The position numbers and the translations under genes were made by a program. DNA of 23,925 nucleotides from Glaciecola sp. UBA1851 (lineage in GTDB: Bacteria > Pseudomonadota > Gammaproteobacteria > Enterobacterales > Alteromonadaceae). The notes beneath the pieces were generated by a model. The model was not told the DNA's origin, searched no databases, and was given only the letters and a program-made list of their open reading frames with translations. Each line of letters begins with the position of its first letter. Positions within the stretch are counted from its first letter, which is position 1. Location: NCBI GenBank assembly GCA_002338515.1, contig DDIL01000158.1, forward strand, positions 1 through 23,925. The letters run 5' to 3'. Shown here in pieces: positions 8,251-16,337 of this stretch.

Positions 8251-9495
8251 TTAGGTTGTTTCTACATTTTTGAATATAAGCGTAAACTTTGCGCCGCCAA
8301 GCACCGAAGAAGATATTTCACATTTTCCTTCATGCCACTGCATGACTCTATTTACAATAGCCAGCCCTAAGCCACTACTTTTAGCATGTGCTGGTTTTGA
8401 ATCGGCTTGAGTGTAGTGAACTGTATAGAAAGGATCGAAAATTTTAGGGTAGTGAAGCGGTTCGAGCCCTACCCCATCATCTTCAACATGCACTAAAATA
8501 TCCTTCGCATCAGATTCAATATTAATGCGAATAACTTTTTTTGCATGCTTGATTGCATTGCTTAATAGATTATCTATCGCTCTGGAAATTAAATGGCCAT
8601 CCGCTATTAGATCTGGTGCGTCGCCTGTAATACTAATTTGTTTGTCCGTATTTTTTTGAAATACTTCAATTCTTAAGGCGCATAGTTCTTGTAACGGAAT
8701 GCATTCCATATGTAATTCAGGAGACTGTATATTGAGCTTAGTGTAATCGAGCATCTCTTGAACAAGGTGATCAATATCATCAATATCCTGATGTATAGCA
8801 CTGAGTTTTTCATCTGATAACTGTTTAGTATCAGCAAGTGCAAACTTCAGCCTAGCAAGAGGCGTCTTAAATTCATGGGTAATGGCACTGGTTAGTTCTC
8901 GTTGAGTTTTTACTAATGTGGAAACGTTGAACCTTAATTCTTTTAGCGCTTCAGCTACTCCGCGAACAGGGGAACTTTGACTAAAACTAGGGATTTCGAA
9001 ACTGCCGTCGTTGTTAAGTTGCTTGGTGGCATCAATTAACCGAGTTAAATCTCGCCATAAAGGATAAATCCATATGGCGACTAATGCCGCTAACAACACA
9101 AAAAATAGGCTGCTATATAACCACCAGCTTGAAGGGGACACAGCTTGGTCGGTAAAATCAATAGTTAAGAGGTTATTTTCAGGCAAAGGGACAATGAGTT
9201 GCCACTGTTCCTGATTAAAGTTAGTTATAATTTCCATATTCTGCAGTTGAGAGGAAACCTGAGCGCTAGTAGCTAAGCTTTCAGTCGTCATCTGTGTGTA
9301 ATCAAGGCCAGCATTTGCTAATAGTAGTTTTAACTCTTCTGGAGATGTTTGGTATGCAGTGATTAAATTGAGCCAACCTTGTTGAGCATCAGTAAAGCTT
9401 GATTTTTGTGAAAGAACTAACGTATCCAATGCGGCTGTTAATAAAACTAAACTCAATACAATAAAAAAGTAAAGGCTAAAGAACAGTCTCTTCAC
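8251..9495 (-). CDS. Sensor histidine kinase, RstB-like
   Basis: A 414-residue inner-membrane sensor of a two-component pair. TM1 is about residues 7-27, a periplasmic sensor about 28-122, TM2 about 123-145, then a HAMP-like linker. The HisKA box SAITHEFKTPLARLKFAL carries the phospho-accepting His207. The ATP-binding domain shows the N box NLLSNAIKHA (309-318), G1 box DDGVGL and G2 box GLGLAI. It starts with GTG at 9495, two bases after the regulator stop. The regulator resembles RstA, so RstB-like is the best label, but the short sensor domain is not diagnostic and the stimulus is unknown. Its neighbours (MipA/OmpV, DUF3019) suggest envelope or cationic-peptide stress. Confidence 0.9.
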   Translation of the reverse strand: MKRLFFSLYFFIVLSLVLLTAALDTLVLSQKSSFTDAQQGWLNLITAYQTSPEELKLLLANAGLDYTQMTTESLATSAQVSSQLQNMEIITNFNQEQWQLIVPLPENNLLTIDFTDQAVSPSSWWLYSSLFFVLLAALVAIWIYPLWRDLTRLIDATKQLNNDGSFEIPSFSQSSPVRGVAEALKELRFNVSTLVKTQRELTSAITHEFKTPLARLKFALADTKQLSDEKLSAIHQDIDDIDHLVQEMLDYTKLNIQSPELHMECIPLQELCALRIEVFQKNTDKQISITGDAPDLIADGHLISRAIDNLLSNAIKHAKKVIRINIESDAKDILVHVEDDGVGLEPLHYPKIFDPFYTVHYTQADSKPAHAKSSGLGLAIVNRVMQWHEGKCEISSSVLGGAKFTLIFKNVETT

Positions 9496-9497
9496 CG

Positions 9498-10205
9498 CTA
9501 CTTATCCCACGCATCAGCGACAAAGAAAAAGCCTTTACCCCAAATTGTTTTTATTCGATATGGCTTTTGCGCATTATCATTCAACTTTTTCCGTATTCTA
9601 GAAATTCTCACATCTGCACTTCTATCTAACCCGTCGTATTCTCGACCAATCAAACTAGTGTAGATTATATCTCTATGCACCACTTTACCTGCGTTTTCAG
9701 CTAGCATCCAAAGTAAGTCAAACTCATGACTAGTAAACTCAATTTTTTCTTCATTTAACACAACACTTCTAGAAGGCTGATCAATAACAAGCCCTCCAAA
9801 ACTCAAAGTTTGAGTTTGAGCCTTGTTTGACTCTCTGTCGTGTCGACGCAATAGTGCTTGTAAGCGAGCTAGGAGTACTCTTGGTTGTACAGGTTTGATA
9901 ACGTAATCATCTGCACCTATTTCTAGACCGAGTATTTGATCAATAGCATCATTTTTAGCTGTCATAAACAAAATAGGATTACTGTAAAACTGCCGTATTT
10001 TCTTACAAAGTTCAAATCCACTCTCACCCGGTAACATTATATCCAATATCACAACATCTACTGTTTTTTGCTGTAATGTTGGCACCAGTTTCATTCCGCT
10101 ATCTAACGCAATAACGTTAAAATCGTTCTCTGATAGAAAATCTGCTACTAATTCTCGTAATCGTTTATCATCTTCAACCAATACAAGAGTATGTTGTATT
10201 GTCAT
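9498..10205 (-). CDS. OmpR-family response regulator, RstA-like
   Basis: A 235-residue cytoplasmic transcription factor. The receiver domain (about 1-120) has acidic pocket Glu11-Asp12-Asp13, phospho-acceptor Asp55 in VVILDIMLPG, Thr82 and Lys104. The C-terminal winged helix has EFTSHEFDLLWMLAENAGKV and the recognition region YDGLDRSADVRISRIRKKL. The end NAQKPYRIKTIWGKGFFF followed by AWDK closely recalls RstA. I chose ATG 10205: GGAG lies 9 bases upstream and the start shares its A with the TAA of the DUF3019 gene. A longer TTG start at 10220 would put the first five codons over that ribosome binding site. Confidence 0.93.
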   Translation of the reverse strand: MTIQHTLVLVEDDKRLRELVADFLSENDFNVIALDSGMKLVPTLQQKTVDVVILDIMLPGESGFELCKKIRQFYSNPILFMTAKNDAIDQILGLEIGADDYVIKPVQPRVLLARLQALLRRHDRESNKAQTQTLSFGGLVIDQPSRSVVLNEEKIEFTSHEFDLLWMLAENAGKVVHRDIIYTSLIGREYDGLDRSADVRISRIRKKLNDNAQKPYRIKTIWGKGFFFVADAWDK

Positions 10206-10570
10206 TAAAAAATACTCCAAGGAAGTTTTACTCGTCGGCGTTTTCTTTGAGCTTGAAGCACCGTCAAGTCAACGTTTGCGCGAGCAATTATCCCTCCCTG
10301 TTCACCAACTAATGTAAACACAAGTGGTTTATCAATTTTACGTTTAATAATAATCGGGCTACCTGAGGGAAGAAAACACCCTATTTTTACGTCATCTTCG
10401 AAAACGCAATACTCTTCGATTAAATCGATATTTAAGGTAAAGATTACATCTGTTTCGCAATACTCTCTTGCATCAGTCACTAAACATTGATTAGGTTCAA
10501 CAGTCCAAATAGAAGCCTGAGCAAAAGTTGCGTTAATAATTAATAGGAAGGTAATTATAAATTTATTCAT
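10205..10570 (-). CDS. DUF3019 family periplasmic protein
   Basis: A 121-residue protein with a signal peptide (residues 1-19, cleavage after AQA) and a small beta-rich mature domain. The pattern WTVEPNQCLVTDAREYCETD fits DUF3019. Four cysteines (29, 38, 55, 65) could form two disulphides in the periplasm. A strong ribosome binding site (AGGAGG) precedes the ATG. The family has no known function; as far as I recall it recurs in Alteromonadales beside MipA/OmpV and an RstA/RstB pair, exactly as here. The 1-base overlap with the regulator start means the two are translationally coupled, so it may act as an accessory to the sensor. Confidence 0.82.
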   Translation of the reverse strand: MNKFIITFLLIINATFAQASIWTVEPNQCLVTDAREYCETDVIFTLNIDLIEEYCVFEDDVKIGCFLPSGSPIIIKRKIDKPLVFTLVGEQGGIIARANVDLTVLQAQRKRRRVKLPWSIF

Positions 10571-10579
10571 TCTTACCTC

Positions 10580-11479
10580 CTAAAACCGGTAAACAAAGCC
10601 ACTAAATACACTAGTGACTTGCTTATCTTTAACTAAAGGACTGTTGTACATACCACTGTGCAACTGCGTAATTTCAAATCTTAATAATATTTGCCATGAA
10701 TCACTAAACTGATAGCTCGCACTAGTATTAAATGAATACTGCCAACCTCCTTTAGCTTGAAATGTATCTTTTGACTTTGTATCTGCTATAGAAATACCGT
10801 AATAGTAATTGGTTAAAGCAGTACTTTTATAAACAGCACCGAGAGAACTCGTAAATTGCCATTCATTCAAACGCCACGGAAAAGCAACATTTACCCCACC
10901 ATTTGTGCCTTTATATACACCAGATACATCTGTATTTATGAATGCGCTTAAACGGTAAGACGGTTGATAATATTGCCACCTTACACCTGCATCAATTGCC
11001 CAATCACGCTTACTAACATCGTCGACCGAAATTTCTTTTTGTACGGGTTTTGTCGGTTCGTTTGGCACACCTGGTATTGTTGGGAAAGTAGGTGTGGATG
11101 GACCATCAAGTGGAGAGGAAGTAAATGTTAATAATACGTTGTCTGGGTGCCAAAAACTGAAATACGCTCTTTCTGTATTAGGTTTAACAAACACTTCAAC
11201 ACTTTGATTGTTTGAAGGAAGCAATTGATAACCTATTTCAAAGTTATCAAAATAAAAAGACTCGCCATAATATGCAATATCTGGCAATACAATTAATGGC
11301 AAAACATCGCCATCTACGAGTGGGTTTGAACGGGCGCCTATTCCAATGGCAACACCTAATTCCCATTCACCCACGTTAATACAATCGGTTTCGCCACAAT
11401 CACTCGAATTGCTAGCATAAGCACTTAAATGGTGGCACATTAATATGTATATTAATGCAGCATAACAACTAGCTTTCAT
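10580..11479 (-). CDS. MipA/OmpV family outer-membrane protein
   Basis: A 299-residue protein with a signal peptide (about residues 1-22, cleavage near AYA/SNS) and a predicted beta-barrel ending in the terminal aromatic VYRF. The early part, WELGVAIGIGARSNPLVDGD, then LIVLPDIAYYGESFYFDN, is the MipA/OmpV signature. Family members are outer-membrane barrels; MipA scaffolds the lytic transglycosylase MltA with PBP1B, and others are induced by antimicrobial stress. It is the first gene of the minus-strand unit MipA-DUF3019-regulator-kinase, 9 bases before the DUF3019 start. A proline-rich insert (about residues 125-145) is probably an extracellular loop. Confidence 0.88.
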   Translation of the reverse strand: MKASCYAALIYILMCHHLSAYASNSSDCGETDCINVGEWELGVAIGIGARSNPLVDGDVLPLIVLPDIAYYGESFYFDNFEIGYQLLPSNNQSVEVFVKPNTERAYFSFWHPDNVLLTFTSSPLDGPSTPTFPTIPGVPNEPTKPVQKEISVDDVSKRDWAIDAGVRWQYYQPSYRLSAFINTDVSGVYKGTNGGVNVAFPWRLNEWQFTSSLGAVYKSTALTNYYYGISIADTKSKDTFQAKGGWQYSFNTSASYQFSDSWQILLRFEITQLHSGMYNSPLVKDKQVTSVFSGFVYRF

Positions 11480-11501
11480 AAAATGTTTTTCCTAATTAAT
11501 A

Positions 11502-11530
11502 ATTAAGATTATCAGATGGGTACATGTCAA
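11502..11530 (-). promoter_or_regulatory. Candidate sigma-70 promoter of the MipA operon
   Basis: Read on the minus strand, a perfect -35 TTGACA (11525-11530) and a weaker -10 CTTAAT (11502-11507, four of six matches) are separated by 17 bp. The predicted transcription start, near 11495, leaves a very short leader with AGGAAA almost at its 5' end, which weakens the call. Just upstream on the same strand is TGTAACTA, half of the RstA box known from E. coli. Confidence 0.45.
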
Positions 11531-11633
11531 GCATTAAGTAGTTACATTTTTTCACAAATTAAATCATCTTTTAGCGTTTTTGTGTGATGAAATTAGGTAA
11601 TCTTGACTATCAAAAAGATTTACGGAGCGCAAC

Positions 11634-13676
11634 GTGACCCACTCAACATTAACTAATAAATTGCTAAACACAATAAAAGCTAACTTATTGATATTCAGTG
11701 CCATCATATTGGTAAGTGCATGCTCAGGCTCAAGTGAGACAGACAATCCTGATCCAATTTCACCTCCTGACCCTATCGTGCCACCAACTGTTAATCCATC
11801 ACAAGCGTTTGTAGGCAAACTAACCAATAATGAAGTTGATAAAACGTCACAGTATATTCGTAATGGATTGTATGGCATGAGTGTTTCTATTAGCAGTGAA
11901 CAATTAGCTGCAGATTCTCCAAGTGCGCCTTCTCCGAGCAGTGGTAGTTTTGATCAAGGTAGTTATTCAACAACTAATACACAAGAAGTAGGCGTTGATG
12001 AGGCAGACAGAATAGAATTTGATGGAAAGCAAATGTATGTGGCCGACTTTCCAATTTGGTTTAATCGAGACGGAACTGAATCAAAAGTTAGATTATTAGA
12101 AAAACAATCAGATGGCTCATTAGTGCAACAGACAGAATTAGTAATAGATGATACGCAAGCAAAAATAGGTGGCATGTATTTATACAAAAATAGCGATGAG
12201 GCGCGTTTAGCTGTTTTAAGTTTAACTTCGCAACTTGTAACCGTTAATGCATTACCTGCAATTGATGAAATTTTCACACCTGAGCCATTAGATGAAAGTT
12301 TTGCAATCAACATATATGACACAACAAATATTAATAATGTTGAGAATGTTGCAGAAGTAAAAATAGATGGATATTTGGTTGATAGTAGACGCATAGAGAA
12401 TATGCTTTATGTAATCAGTACGTTTGTTCCTAAAGTCCCCGATATAGTATTCAACGCATCTGACGAACAAACACAACTTGATAACTATACAAAAATTTTA
12501 GCATTGTCAGATGATGAACTATTACCCAATATAAGCATTAATGGACAAATACAAGAAGTAACAGATGTTGAAACGTGCTTTATTCCAGAAGATGCATCTG
12601 ATAATGATGGCTACGCTCAAACTATTCATATAACTGGTATTGATTTAGATAATCCTAATAATATACAAACTATGTGCATGTCAGCAGTAGTGGAGTTTAT
12701 ATACGCTTCACAAAATTCGATATACCTTTCTGGCAGAGCGAATGATTCTACCTATATGCATAAAGTGTCTTTGGGCGACTCAGTTAACTATGAAGCATCT
12801 GGCGTGATCCCCGGTGTAGTCGGATGGAATGCTCAGCCGCAGCTCAGGTTTAGTGAGTGGGAAGAGACACTAAGAGTTGTAACTACCGACTATCAAAGTA
12901 ACTTTGATGATCCTGACCATAATTTGTTTATGTTGCAGCAGCAAGGCAATAACTTAGCAGTAATAGGGCAACTTCCGAATGAACAACAGCCGCAAACACT
13001 GGGTAAACCAGGAGAAGATTTGTATGCAGTGCGATATGTGGGTGATAGGGGTTATTTAGTCACCTTTGAAAGGATTGATCCACTATATGTAATCGACTTA
13101 GCTGAACCAACTCAGCCAAGTATAATCGGTGAATTAGAAATCCCAGGCTTCTCAAGTTATTTACAGCCGTTTGACAACGGTTTATTACTGGGAGTTGGAC
13201 AAGAAGTGAGCTTAACAGCGCTGCCGGAAACAGGCGAAGAATTGAGTCTCGAAATTCGAATTCCTGAAATGAAAATTAGCTTATTCGATGTACGAGACCC
13301 GCAAAATCCTATTGAAGTCTCTTCTATTAAAAGAGAGCGTGCCTACACACCAGTTGAATTTGATTATCGTGCATTATCAGTATTATCAACTGAAGGCCTT
13401 ACACGTTTTGCTATGCCGACTGAGACTTGGTCGTTAGATGCTCTACAATTAGAAGACAGATATAGAAACAGTTTGCTGGTATTTGATGTAGATAGTTCGC
13501 AAAGCACACCTAGCATGACAGAATTATTTGAAATAGCGCCTGAACAAAACCAGTCGTTTTACATTTATTCTGGCGAAGATAGAAGCATTATCACTGATGA
13601 AGGAATTTATTATTTAAGAGGAAATGGGATTTTTTATCAAGCATATGATAGTGAGGAATTAGCAGGCCCGTATTAG
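11634..13676 (+). CDS. Lipoprotein with C-terminal beta-propeller domain
   Basis: A 680-residue secreted lipoprotein. The signal peptide ends in a lipobox (VSAC, Cys30), followed by an Asp/Pro-rich linker (31-55). The segment TQEVGVDEADRIEFDGKQMY (116-135) is the hallmark start of the beta-propeller family PF09826, and later repeats such as VRYVGDRGYLVTFERIDPLY and the FDVRDPQNPIEVSS strand fit it. The GTG start has CGGAG 6 bases upstream. Members are found mainly in bacteria and archaea as exported proteins without a defined activity. It is divergent from the MipA operon across 154 bp and stands alone, followed by a hairpin. Confidence 0.85.
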   Translation: MTHSTLTNKLLNTIKANLLIFSAIILVSACSGSSETDNPDPISPPDPIVPPTVNPSQAFVGKLTNNEVDKTSQYIRNGLYGMSVSISSEQLAADSPSAPSPSSGSFDQGSYSTTNTQEVGVDEADRIEFDGKQMYVADFPIWFNRDGTESKVRLLEKQSDGSLVQQTELVIDDTQAKIGGMYLYKNSDEARLAVLSLTSQLVTVNALPAIDEIFTPEPLDESFAINIYDTTNINNVENVAEVKIDGYLVDSRRIENMLYVISTFVPKVPDIVFNASDEQTQLDNYTKILALSDDELLPNISINGQIQEVTDVETCFIPEDASDNDGYAQTIHITGIDLDNPNNIQTMCMSAVVEFIYASQNSIYLSGRANDSTYMHKVSLGDSVNYEASGVIPGVVGWNAQPQLRFSEWEETLRVVTTDYQSNFDDPDHNLFMLQQQGNNLAVIGQLPNEQQPQTLGKPGEDLYAVRYVGDRGYLVTFERIDPLYVIDLAEPTQPSIIGELEIPGFSSYLQPFDNGLLLGVGQEVSLTALPETGEELSLEIRIPEMKISLFDVRDPQNPIEVSSIKRERAYTPVEFDYRALSVLSTEGLTRFAMPTETWSLDALQLEDRYRNSLLVFDVDSSQSTPSMTELFEIAPEQNQSFYIYSGEDRSIITDEGIYYLRGNGIFYQAYDSEELAGPY

Positions 13677-13704
13677 TAGTAGCTAATGTGCCAATATTAA
13701 TAAA

Positions 13705-13737
13705 GCTATCACCTTTATTGATTATTAAGGTGATAGC
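13705..13737 (+). terminator. Hairpin after the beta-propeller gene
   Basis: A perfect 11-bp stem, GCTATCACCTT pairing with AAGGTGATAGC around an 11-base AT-rich loop. It stands 28 bp after the stop codon. No U run follows directly (ACACTGTCAGATATTTTT), so termination efficiency is uncertain. Confidence 0.55.
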
Positions 13738-13909
13738 ACACTGTCAGATATTTTTACACTTCAAATTATTAAAGTAAAAAATCCTAGCTAAGTATATGTA
13801 AATAATACGTTAATAAAATGCGGCTTAACTCTTGCTTCTTTTTTTGATTAACGCGACTGCTGTAGTTACGTAAATATTGCCATATGCAAAATGGTGCTGG
13901 AGTTTAGAA

Positions 13910-14581
13910 ATGCCCAATAAATTGAAAGCCTCTATAATAGGTCTGCTAAGTTTGATTATGTTTGTATCAACAAGCGCATCGCATGCAGCTGTTCTGTTAA
14001 ACGGCGATTTCGAAAATGGCCTTACCAATTGGAACACCTTTGGAGAAGTGTCTGCTGAAACTTCGCCTGCAACACTTATTAACGGTACACAAGCATTGAA
14101 GATGTTTGGTAATTTTACAGACCAGCAAAGTGAATTTAGTGTTGCTTCTCAATATGTAGCGGTTGATGGTACTGACTTCAGCGTTGGTGACCAAATCGTC
14201 TTAAGTGGATTGATGGGGCATTTATCAGGGGATGCCATTATAGGTGAAAATACTGCTTATTTAGAAATCGCATTTGCATTTAACGATTTTGATATCAATG
14301 CTGTCGATTTTGATAATGCGGTAACGTCTGTCTTTTTTGACTCTTCTTTTGCTACCGATACATTTTTTGCCGTCAACACTACTAGCGTTTCAATTCCAGA
14401 TTTAGTATTTGGTGAAGAAATTAAATTTATCAGAGTGGCCGCAGCTTTCCGCCAGCCAAATAACCTTGAAACGGGCGCAGCGTGGTTTGATGATTTATCA
14501 TTAAATGTTGTACCTGCACCTAGTTCATTGGCAATACTTTTATTGGCCTTTATAAGTGTTTCATTGTTGAAGCGTCGGTAA
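13910..14581 (+). CDS. Exported jelly-roll-like protein with PEP-CTERM-like sorting tail
   Basis: A 223-residue protein with a signal peptide (about 1-26, cleavage after SHA). The mature domain begins LLNGDFENGLTNWNTFGE, typical of carbohydrate-binding-like beta sandwiches, and ends AAWFDDLSLNVV. The C-terminus is VPAPSSLAILLLAF, a hydrophobic helix, then KRR: the tripartite PEP-CTERM layout with Pro-Ala-Pro instead of Pro-Glu-Pro. Such tails are processed by exosortase, which is not in this window. I chose ATG 13910 because GGAG stands 7 bases before it; the longer TTG reading from 13877 has no such site. The substrate is unknown. Confidence 0.8.
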   Translation: MPNKLKASIIGLLSLIMFVSTSASHAAVLLNGDFENGLTNWNTFGEVSAETSPATLINGTQALKMFGNFTDQQSEFSVASQYVAVDGTDFSVGDQIVLSGLMGHLSGDAIIGENTAYLEIAFAFNDFDINAVDFDNAVTSVFFDSSFATDTFFAVNTTSVSIPDLVFGEEIKFIRVAAAFRQPNNLETGAAWFDDLSLNVVPAPSSLAILLLAFISVSLLKRR

Positions 14582-14593
14582 AAAGAAAACAAG

Positions 14594-14626
14594 TGTTACA
14601 GCGGTTTTTTCTGAATCGCTGTAACA
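14594..14626 (+). terminator. Hairpin after the PEP-CTERM-like gene
   Basis: A 10-bp perfect stem, TGTTACAGCG with CGCTGTAACA, 12 bp after the stop codon. The loop is 13 bases and contains TTTTTT. A T-rich stretch follows about 14 bases later (GCTTTTTTC), rather than immediately. Confidence 0.6.
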
Positions 14627-14812
14627 ATGTTGTGTCCGCTTTTTTCTTATCATACAACCTCAAAAACTATCTAATTAAAAAAATACACACCTAAACTCCG
14701 TCATAAGGGCATGTAACAACCAATTCAATCTTTTCTGCGTATTAAAATATTAACGTGGAGCCGCAATAAGAAGTGAGCCCACAATCTTTTTGATTATATT
14801 GAGTTAAAACAT

Positions 14813-15343
14813 ATGAAGTATAGTTTCTTATTGATAATCCTAGTTTTTCTGCAAGGCTGTGTTAGCTATAATTATCCTAAAACTGTTCAGCTTGGTGACA
14901 GAATGATCCGAGCAACAGGCGAAAGCCTTGATGGCAAACCTTACATAATACCTGATGATTTTTTAGGTAAGAAAACCCTTCTATTATTTGGTTTTGTGCA
15001 TGACGCCCAGTTTGATATAGACCGGTGGCTAATTGGATTAGACATGACTAAGACTCAAATTTCCGTTTATGAAATTCCAACTATTAAAGGCATGCTCCCT
15101 AGGATGTTTAGTACTTTTATTGATGATGGTATGCGCGAAGGAATACCAAAAGAAATATGGAAAGGCGTAATTACTGTTTATAAAGAAGGTGATGCAGTAC
15201 AGCGTTTTACTGGAAATCAATCGCCCAAAAATTCAAGAGTCATGTTACTTGATGAGACAGGAACCGTTATTCATTTTTATGATAGGGGGTTTTCTGTTGA
15301 TGCGCTGAATGAAGTAAGAAAAGTGCTTGGACAAACAGATTAA
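14813..15343 (+). CDS. Lipoprotein with thioredoxin-like (Atp10-like) fold, no CxxC
   Basis: A 176-residue protein. The signal peptide ends in lipobox LQGC (Cys16). Segments after it suggest a thioredoxin-like fold: DDFLGKKTLLLFGFVHDAQF resembles the strand-helix at the active site of Atp10/peroxiredoxin-like proteins, and SRVMLLDETGTVIHFYDRGF resembles their C-terminal strand-hairpin. The only cysteine is the lipidated one, so thiol redox chemistry is excluded. Atp10 family similarity is my inference from pattern. It stands alone between hairpins. Confidence 0.65.
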   Translation: MKYSFLLIILVFLQGCVSYNYPKTVQLGDRMIRATGESLDGKPYIIPDDFLGKKTLLLFGFVHDAQFDIDRWLIGLDMTKTQISVYEIPTIKGMLPRMFSTFIDDGMREGIPKEIWKGVITVYKEGDAVQRFTGNQSPKNSRVMLLDETGTVIHFYDRGFSVDALNEVRKVLGQTD

Positions 15344-15366
15344 AAACCAAATTTTAGAGAAAATAC

Positions 15367-15396
15367 ATTACCTCACTTGTAAAAAAGTGAGGTAAT
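15367..15396 (+). terminator. Hairpin after the thioredoxin-fold lipoprotein gene
   Basis: A perfect 12-bp stem, ATTACCTCACTT with AAGTGAGGTAAT, around loop GTAAAA, 23 bp after the stop. The flanks are only modestly T-rich (TAGTTATGG), so it could also act as a 3'-end stabiliser. Confidence 0.6.
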
Positions 15397-15892
15397 TAGT
15401 TATGGCTATTTGCATTATGAGGTTGGAAGTTACCTTTTTCTGTATTGCATCAATAAACTTGTCATTGGTTGGAAAAAGGTTTTTAGGTTGACCGTTGTGA
15501 GCCGCCATAGCTAGCCACTATATTAATAAAAAATTACGACTCATTTTTACCAGAATAATTTAAGCACTGAACGGCCCTTGAGAGGCAGATACCGGACGGT
15601 CATTTCATTCAAATTGTGAGTGTTTCTTTGACAAGACTAACCCAAACTGTCGACCTGCTTTGCCCAAGATAGCTGCCGTTGATAATTAAGAGTTTCTCCG
15701 GGAGCTTAGTACGTATAGCGGTATTTATCTAACTTGCCAAACTCTGTTTTTCCATCTGCTAGCGGTAGCTCTCTTATCTTCTGGACTGAGCATTACTATC
15801 ATTACTGCTTTAGTGTTCCAGAGATAAATACGTCTGTATCTATGCCCCGCTGCTCTCTTAGAGTCTTGACCATCAAAAACCTCTTTTGTTGG
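15397..15892. other. Gene-less 0.5-kb stretch with a stop-riddled protein-like frame on the minus strand
   Basis: No intact gene is visible. On the minus strand one frame starting at ATG 15873 reads MVKTLREQRGIDTDVFISGT, then LKQ, then four stops in a row (TAA TGA TAG TAA, 15793-15804). It resumes in the same frame with QKIRELPLADGKTEFGKLDK (stop 15706-15708) and GETLNYQRQLSWAKQVDSLG (stop 15637-15639). A second short frame (15508 down to 15368) begins MAAHNGQPKNLFPTNDKFID. The pieces look more protein-like than chance but no family is certain. It may be a decayed gene, or a conserved non-coding element that happens to lack stops locally. It looks less AT-rich than its flanks by eye. Confidence 0.45.
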
Positions 15893-16336
15893 TCAAAAGA
15901 CCATCGTCACATAGACAATGCCAAAGCTTGAAACGATGAAAGAGCCGTTCACAATTGCTCGAATAACCCATGGGTGGCGCTCGTATGAAATATTGAATTT
16001 CTCAGTTAAAACGACGACTAGACTCATAAAGCCAAACCATGGTGTAAAAAATAAATAAATCTCTTGATAGAATGCCGATATGACAAGGTCATGAAATAAA
16101 CCGCTGATAAAAAACGTTAACAGAATGGCAAACCAAGTCGGCGCGTGAGCCGACGTTGGTCTCGTAACAAACTTAGTAAGATAAAAACTCCATATAGGAT
16201 TCCAAAAATTCCAGAACCTTGCAAAAGAACTTGCGCCAAAAGAACGATGCAGCATATTTCTCAATGAGTGCTTCGCGCCAAGAGGCACGCCATTCTTTTT
16301 TTTCACATATTCTGACAACGAAGCACTTTTTCGCAT
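15893..16336 (-). CDS. Short MBOAT/wax-synthase-like membrane protein
   Basis: A 147-residue membrane protein with about four hydrophobic segments in its second half. The segment RFWNFWNPIWSFYL resembles the FWRRWH-type motif of membrane-bound O-acyltransferases, and FFISGLFHDLVI resembles their conserved (S)GxxH catalytic-histidine motif (His near residue 82). Full MBOAT enzymes have 350-500 residues and 8-12 helices, so this is either a minimal relative of the wax-synthase type or only the catalytic core; transferase activity is therefore uncertain. It begins one base after the stop of the NTF2-like gene and is the last gene of the minus-strand operon. TGGTC-TTTT-GACCA, a small hairpin, spans its stop codon. 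Confidence 0.6.
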   Translation of the reverse strand: MRKSASLSEYVKKKNGVPLGAKHSLRNMLHRSFGASSFARFWNFWNPIWSFYLTKFVTRPTSAHAPTWFAILLTFFISGLFHDLVISAFYQEIYLFFTPWFGFMSLVVVLTEKFNISYERHPWVIRAIVNGSFIVSSFGIVYVTMVF

Positions 16337-16337
16337 A

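Noticed and set aside
15734..15931. A 65-codon plus-strand frame in the gene-less region
   Set aside because: It is antisense to the more protein-like minus frame and to the end of the MBOAT-like gene, and has no ribosome site.
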